Positions 60,183 to 64,000 of a stretch of DNA of 64,000 bases are shown here, one piece after another (within the stretch, counting starts at the first letter, position 1; the number at the start of each line of letters is the position of its first letter). This stretch comes from Guptibacillus spartinae. Lineage in GTDB: Bacteria > Bacillota > Bacilli > Bacillales > Guptibacillaceae. The stretch lies in NCBI RefSeq assembly GCF_028610625.1, contig NZ_JAQQWU010000003.1:375380-439379 (forward strand), read 5' to 3'. The notes below the pieces were generated by a model. The model did no database searches. It was given only the letters and a program-made list of their open reading frames with translations, and was not told the origin of the DNA. Both the position numbers and the translations under genes were made by a program.

Positions 60183-60207
60183 AATGGAATAAAAAGGAGA
60201 GAGATTT

Positions 60208-62439
60208 ATGAGCACAGTGATCGGTACGAATGTAACAACACTGATAGAGGAAGTAAAAGGTATTCTAAATGACTATTCTTTGCAGACAAGTGAAAACTTC
60301 CTTGAGAAAACAATAGAGACCGTCAAAGAGAACGCTGCCCAAGAAGAGGTTGAGAATATCGTTATTTTAAATGCTTTAGAACGAATAACCGCAGAAGAGC
60401 CTGACTGGACCTATGTTGCGGCGGCATTTCATCTTCGTACGCTTTATCGGAATTCTCTTCATAACAGAAATGAAAAAGAAGTATATGGAAAAGGAAGCCT
60501 TTACCGTCTTCTTCAACTGCTGACACAGGAAGGCATTTATAACAAAGCTCTTCTTCAATCTTATTCGAAGTATGAAGTGGAACAGGTTGCAAGTCTAATC
60601 GCTCCAAACCGAGACCGTCTCTTTACATACATTGGGCTTCGCACACTTGCAGATCGTTATCTTGCGACCGATCATGAGAAGAATGTTTATGAATTACCAC
60701 AAGAACGTTTTCTTATCATTGCAATGACGCTGATGATGAATGAACCAAAAGAAAAGAGACTGAAATTCATTAAAGAAGCTTATTGGGCACTATCAAATCT
60801 CTACATGACTGTAGCGACACCCACCCTTTCAAATGCTGGTAAAAGTTACGGTCAGCTTAGCTCGTGCTTTATTGATACAGTGGATGACAGCCTCCGAGGC
60901 ATTTACGACAGCAATACGGACGTCGCAACTGTATCAAAAAATGGTGGTGGGATTGGCGCATACCTCGGGAAAATCCGTTCCCGTGGAAGTGATATCAAAG
61001 GATTTAAAGGGAATTCATCAGGTGTTTTACCTTGGATGAAGCAACTAAACAATACAGCCGTTAGCGTGGATCAATTAGGTCAGCGCCAGGGCGCTGTTGC
61101 GGTTTACCTCGATGTCTGGCACAAAGATGTTTTTGAATTCCTTGATGCCAAACTTAATAACGGAGATGAACGCATGAGGACGCATGACCTTTTTACCGGC
61201 CTTTGCATTCCAGACCTTTTTATGGAAGCGGTAGAAGACCGGACAGAATGGCATTTATTTGACCCACATGAAGTCCGTCAGGTGATGGGGTTCTCTCTTG
61301 AAGATGCTTATGATAATGAAAAAGGTGCAGGAGAATTTCGCATGAAATATGCGTTGTGCGTGAATCACCCTGAACTATCAAGAAAAACCGTCCCAGCGAT
61401 TGAGATTATGAAGCGTGTCATGAAATCCCAATTGGAAACAGGGACGCCATATATGTTCTATCGCGACACGGTTAATCGCACAAATCCAAATAAGCATGCT
61501 GGGATGATTTATGCTTCAAACCTTTGTACCGAGATTATGCAAAATATGAGTGCGACGACCGTTGAAGAGGAGATTACGAAAGACGGTAAAATTATCATTA
61601 CGAAAAAGCCAGGTGATTACGTCGTTTGTAATCTATCAAGTATCAATCTTGGGCGTGCTGTGACGGCAGATGCGCTTGAACGGTTAATTCCAATTCAGGT
61701 AAGAATGCTTGATAACGTCATCGACATTAACACCATTGAAGTTCCTCAAGCACAGCTAACAAATGAGAAATACCGTAGCATCGGTCTTGGAACATTTGGG
61801 TGGCATCATTTAATTGCCAAAAAGGGGATCGTTTGGGAAAGTCATGAAGCGGCAAAATATGCAGATGAACTATATGAAACGATTAATTATTTAACGATAC
61901 AGGCGAGTCATGAACTTGCTGTTGAAAAAGGAAGTTATTCACTTTTTGAAGGCTCTGATTGGCAAAATGGCGAGTACTTTGCAAAGCGCGGTTATACGAA
62001 CGGAAAATGGCGTGTACTGAAAGAAAAGGTTCATACAACTGGAGTTAGAAATGCTTATTTACTGGCTGTTGCGCCAAACAGTTCAACGAGTTTAATAGCC
62101 GGATCGACTGCCTCGATTGATCCGATTTTCCAAAAAGAATATTCAGAGGAAAAGAAGAATTATAAAATTCCGGTAACAGCACCTGACCTATCCCCTGAAA
62201 CAACCTGGTATTACAAATCGGCGTATCACATTAATCAGCTGTGGAGTATTGAGCAAAATGCGGCCAGACAGCGCCATGTCGATCAGTCCATTTCATTTAA
62301 TATCTATGTACAAAGCACGGTGAAAGCAAAGGACTTGCTCAACATTCATATGACAGCATGGAGAAAAGGGTTGAAGACAACGTATTACACTAGGAGCACT
62401 TCGGTCGAAATCAATGACTGTGAAAGCTGCGCAAGCTAA
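60208..62439 (+). CDS. Class I ribonucleoside-diphosphate reductase, alpha subunit
   Basis: 743 aa. Reduces ribonucleoside diphosphates using a radical supplied by the beta subunit. Active-site residues: Cys220 (LSSCFIDTVDDS) and Cys474 (VVCNLSS) for the redox pair, Cys440 and Glu442 in NLCTEI for the thiyl radical, and the C-terminal Cys738/Cys741 (CESC) shuttle. There is no recognisable N-terminal ATP-cone, so overall activity may not be dATP-inhibited in the classical way. AAAAGGAGAGAG precedes the ATG. Controlled by a cobalamin riboswitch; 14 bp before the beta gene. Confidence 0.95.
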   Translation: MSTVIGTNVTTLIEEVKGILNDYSLQTSENFLEKTIETVKENAAQEEVENIVILNALERITAEEPDWTYVAAAFHLRTLYRNSLHNRNEKEVYGKGSLYRLLQLLTQEGIYNKALLQSYSKYEVEQVASLIAPNRDRLFTYIGLRTLADRYLATDHEKNVYELPQERFLIIAMTLMMNEPKEKRLKFIKEAYWALSNLYMTVATPTLSNAGKSYGQLSSCFIDTVDDSLRGIYDSNTDVATVSKNGGGIGAYLGKIRSRGSDIKGFKGNSSGVLPWMKQLNNTAVSVDQLGQRQGAVAVYLDVWHKDVFEFLDAKLNNGDERMRTHDLFTGLCIPDLFMEAVEDRTEWHLFDPHEVRQVMGFSLEDAYDNEKGAGEFRMKYALCVNHPELSRKTVPAIEIMKRVMKSQLETGTPYMFYRDTVNRTNPNKHAGMIYASNLCTEIMQNMSATTVEEEITKDGKIIITKKPGDYVVCNLSSINLGRAVTADALERLIPIQVRMLDNVIDINTIEVPQAQLTNEKYRSIGLGTFGWHHLIAKKGIVWESHEAAKYADELYETINYLTIQASHELAVEKGSYSLFEGSDWQNGEYFAKRGYTNGKWRVLKEKVHTTGVRNAYLLAVAPNSSTSLIAGSTASIDPIFQKEYSEEKKNYKIPVTAPDLSPETTWYYKSAYHINQLWSIEQNAARQRHVDQSISFNIYVQSTVKAKDLLNIHMTAWRKGLKTTYYTRSTSVEINDCESCAS

Positions 62440-62453
62440 AGGAGGATTTCTAA

Positions 62454-63491
62454 ATGGCGACAATACAGAAAAGAAAACTCTATGACGTTTCGGCACCCAA
62501 TAGCTCGACGGGCATTATAAACGGTGAGAGCTCAAATGTTCTAAATTGGGATGATGTCCGCTTTAGCTGGGCGTATCCAATGTATAAAAATATGTTAGGT
62601 AACTTTTGGACACCGTTTGAAATCAACATGTCAAACGATGTAAAGCAATGGGACGCATTAAGTGAAGATGAGCAAGATACGTTTAAGAAAATCATTGGAC
62701 TTCTCGCTTTTCTAGATTCAATTCAAACCGACTATTCAAGTAAAGTAGCAGATTATTTAACAGATTCAAGCCTATCTGCACTCATGCAGGTGCTTTCCTT
62801 TCAGGAAGTTGTGCACAATCAGTCCTATAGCTACGTTCTTTCATCACTTGTCAATAAACAGGAGCAGGATCGAATTTTCGAATACTGGAAACATGATGAG
62901 GTGCTCTTAGAGCGGAATCAATTTATTGCTTCAGGATATGAAACGTTCGTGCAAGATCCATCACCGCAAACGTTATTTGAATCGATCGTGTATGACATTA
63001 TTCTTGAAGGACTTTTCTTCTATGCCGGGTTTGCTTTCTTTTATAACCTTGCCCGTAATCAAAAGATGGTGTCAACTTCAACAATGATTAACTACATTAA
63101 TCGTGATGAACAGCTTCATGTCACGTTGTTCATAAACATTGTGAAGGAACTGTTCAAAGAGCATCCTGAACTTAATACGAAAGAAAATCATGCTTTCATT
63201 ACGAACACATTTCGTAAAGCGGCAGAGCTTGAAATCAAGTGGGGAGAATATATCATTGGTCATCGTTTTCCTGGTATTACGATGAGTGAACTAAGCGACT
63301 ATATTAAATTCATGGCCAATATGCGTGTGAACCAGCTTGGCATTGAGCGTCCTTTTGAAGGGCATCGTGAGAATCCAATGAGATGGATCAAAGCGTATGC
63401 AGATGTAAATGCCGGTAAAAGTGATTTCTTTGAACAAAAGTCGCGTCAGTATACAAAAGTGTCAGATGATAATGGGTTTGATGATCTCTAA
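62454..63491 (+). CDS. Class I ribonucleoside-diphosphate reductase, beta subunit
   Basis: 345 aa ferritin-like radical-generating subunit. Metal ligands as expected: Asp88 (AFLDSIQTDY), Glu118 and His121 (FQEVVHNQSYSY), Glu185 (ILEGLFF), Glu219 and His222 (NRDEQLHVTL). Tyr125, four residues after His121, matches the radical tyrosine, so a tyrosyl radical type is expected. No nrdI-like gene is adjacent, so whether Fe or Mn is used cannot be told here. AAAGGAGGATTTCTAA precedes the ATG. Confidence 0.95.
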   Translation: MATIQKRKLYDVSAPNSSTGIINGESSNVLNWDDVRFSWAYPMYKNMLGNFWTPFEINMSNDVKQWDALSEDEQDTFKKIIGLLAFLDSIQTDYSSKVADYLTDSSLSALMQVLSFQEVVHNQSYSYVLSSLVNKQEQDRIFEYWKHDEVLLERNQFIASGYETFVQDPSPQTLFESIVYDIILEGLFFYAGFAFFYNLARNQKMVSTSTMINYINRDEQLHVTLFINIVKELFKEHPELNTKENHAFITNTFRKAAELEIKWGEYIIGHRFPGITMSELSDYIKFMANMRVNQLGIERPFEGHRENPMRWIKAYADVNAGKSDFFEQKSRQYTKVSDDNGFDDL

Positions 63492-63600
63492 ATAGCGAGC
63501 GAAAGGAATGGTCCTCCATCCTTGTAAGTGTAACGTAAGCACAAATCAGTTGTTCTCCTACTAAATTAGTAATGAACTATAAAAAAAGGAGGATGACTCT

Positions 63601-63759
63601 TTGTTTAACCATTACAATCATCAACAATCTGCAGGTTTTCCGCCAGTAGGGAACCATCAACGCCTCACTCAATACGATCAACACTATGTTTTTAATAGCT
63701 ATGCAAAAAGTCATTATCCCCGTCAGTATGGCCATCGATATGGAGGATACTGTCCCTGA
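63601..63759 (+). CDS. His/Tyr-rich small protein, possible N-terminal part
   Basis: TTG behind AAAAAAGGAGG encodes 52 residues: MFNHYNHQQSAGFPPVGNHQ to YPRQYGHRYGGYCP, rich in His, Tyr, Gln and Gly as in spore-coat-like proteins. It stops at 63757-63759. A second frame, open from about 63650, continues well past it to a terminator, so the two may be halves of one frameshifted gene. Confidence 0.5.
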   Translation: MFNHYNHQQSAGFPPVGNHQRLTQYDQHYVFNSYAKSHYPRQYGHRYGGYCP

Positions 63760-63904
63760 CAAGCTAGAGGAATGGGTTGCTTATGAAGATCAAAAACGAT
63801 TGGAGGAATGGAACGTATTATCTCACCAATATTGCGCACCTGATTATAAACCACAAACTTGGAGGCTATTAGGGACCCCAACGATCGAACCATCTTACGT
63901 TTAA
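63686..63904 (+). CDS. Small ORF overlapping the His/Tyr-rich gene, possible C-terminal part
   Basis: In the frame shifted by one, a convincing stretch begins near 63745: PDKLEEWVAYEDQKRLEEWN, then VLSHQYCAPDYKPQTWRLLG and TPTIEPSYV. The nearest ATG codons (63686, 63740) have no clear ribosome binding site, so it is probably read as a continuation of the upstream frame or through coupling. The terminator is 7 bp after its stop. Not recognised. Confidence 0.5.
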   Translation: MFLIAMQKVIIPVSMAIDMEDTVPDKLEEWVAYEDQKRLEEWNVLSHQYCAPDYKPQTWRLLGTPTIEPSYV

Positions 63905-63910
63905 GCATTT

Positions 63911-63949
63911 AAAAAGGACTCTAACCTTAAATAGTAGAGTCCTTTTTAA
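63911..63949 (+). terminator. Intrinsic terminator
   Basis: 13-bp perfect stem AAAAAGGACTCTA / TAGAGTCCTTTTT with an 11-nt loop. Confidence 0.88.
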
Positions 63950-64000
63950 TATGTGAGCCACATCTAGAACGATTACAGTGGCACAAAGCAATACAATTCT

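Noticed and set aside
59907-60192. Two ORFs of 70-86 aa across the riboswitch region
   Set aside because: They cover the conserved cobalamin aptamer and terminator; open frame is by chance.
1-64000. Mobile elements, prophage, or toxin-antitoxin module
   Set aside because: No transposase, integrase, recombinase, phage structural gene or paired small toxin/antitoxin ORFs with matching features were found; base composition looks even throughout.

Overview
The window looks like a chromosomal segment of a Gram-positive, AT-leaning, endospore-forming Bacillaceae bacterium. The evidence is the rnr-smpB-ssrA order, strong AGGAGG-type ribosome binding sites with frequent TTG/GTG starts, intrinsic terminators after most units, tiny YjcZ-type spore membrane peptides, and blocks whose gene order I recognise from Bacillus subtilis (yrkD-E-F-H-I-J and yhcE-F-G-H-I). 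I see no insertion sequence, prophage, CRISPR array, rRNA or tRNA. Genus-level placement cannot be made from sequence reading alone.

Layout. 0-2.5 kb: RNA decay and ribosome rescue (rnr end, smpB, tmRNA). 2.6-10.6 kb: small regulators, a DJ-1/PfpI protein, a repetitive protein, a DUF1540 peptide behind a hairpin that hides its ribosome binding site, ilvD, a NERD-domain protein and a GCGGAA tandem repeat. 10.6-20.3 kb: a SurA-like lipoprotein, an HpaB-type hydroxylase with an AtoE-type transporter and a cre site, a small alarmone synthetase, a Fur-controlled nitroreductase, a CstA transporter and an acyltransferase. 20.6-23.4 kb: a two-component system in one operon with a membrane-anchored MsrA-MsrB fusion. 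23.5-28.4 kb: a persulfide/sulfane-sulfur detoxification locus (CstR, DsrE-like, two rhodaneses, TusA-rhodanese, rhodanese-MBL, TusA, TSUP transporter) with four CstR-like operators. 28.4-34.3 kb: CNNM/CorC transporter, small redox proteins, YjcZ peptides, purU, and an orphan DeoR regulator.

34.4-37.7 kb: a small stress regulon (LLM monooxygenase, IDEAL-domain protein, Rrf2 regulator, cyclic-nucleotide-domain protein, nitroreductase) whose promoters share AACTGTAA, three of them as TGTAA-N9-TTAC(A/T). 37.8-42 kb: BmrA-like exporter, AgcS symporter, SDR. 42.0-44.3 kb: the most striking unit, a MutS2-type ATPase without the Smr nuclease domain, placed behind a strong promoter, a 7-codon leader peptide, tandem intrinsic terminators and a second 20-codon leader ORF overlapping the gene start. 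This is the architecture of an antibiotic- or ribosome-stall-inducible resistance/rescue gene.

44.4-56.8 kb: OYE-family reductase, diguanylate cyclase, a second AgcS symporter, a class F sortase fused to an FN3-like domain, the GntR-controlled yhcEFGHI-type ABC system, a DUF4349 lipoprotein and an MscS channel. 56.9-59.6 kb: a secreted coiled-coil protein (frameshifted at a G run) next to a two-component system whose kinase carries an in-frame amber codon, which suggests joint decay. 59.6-63.5 kb: a cobalamin riboswitch plus terminator in front of a B12-independent class I ribonucleotide reductase operon, implying a B12-dependent reductase elsewhere in the genome.
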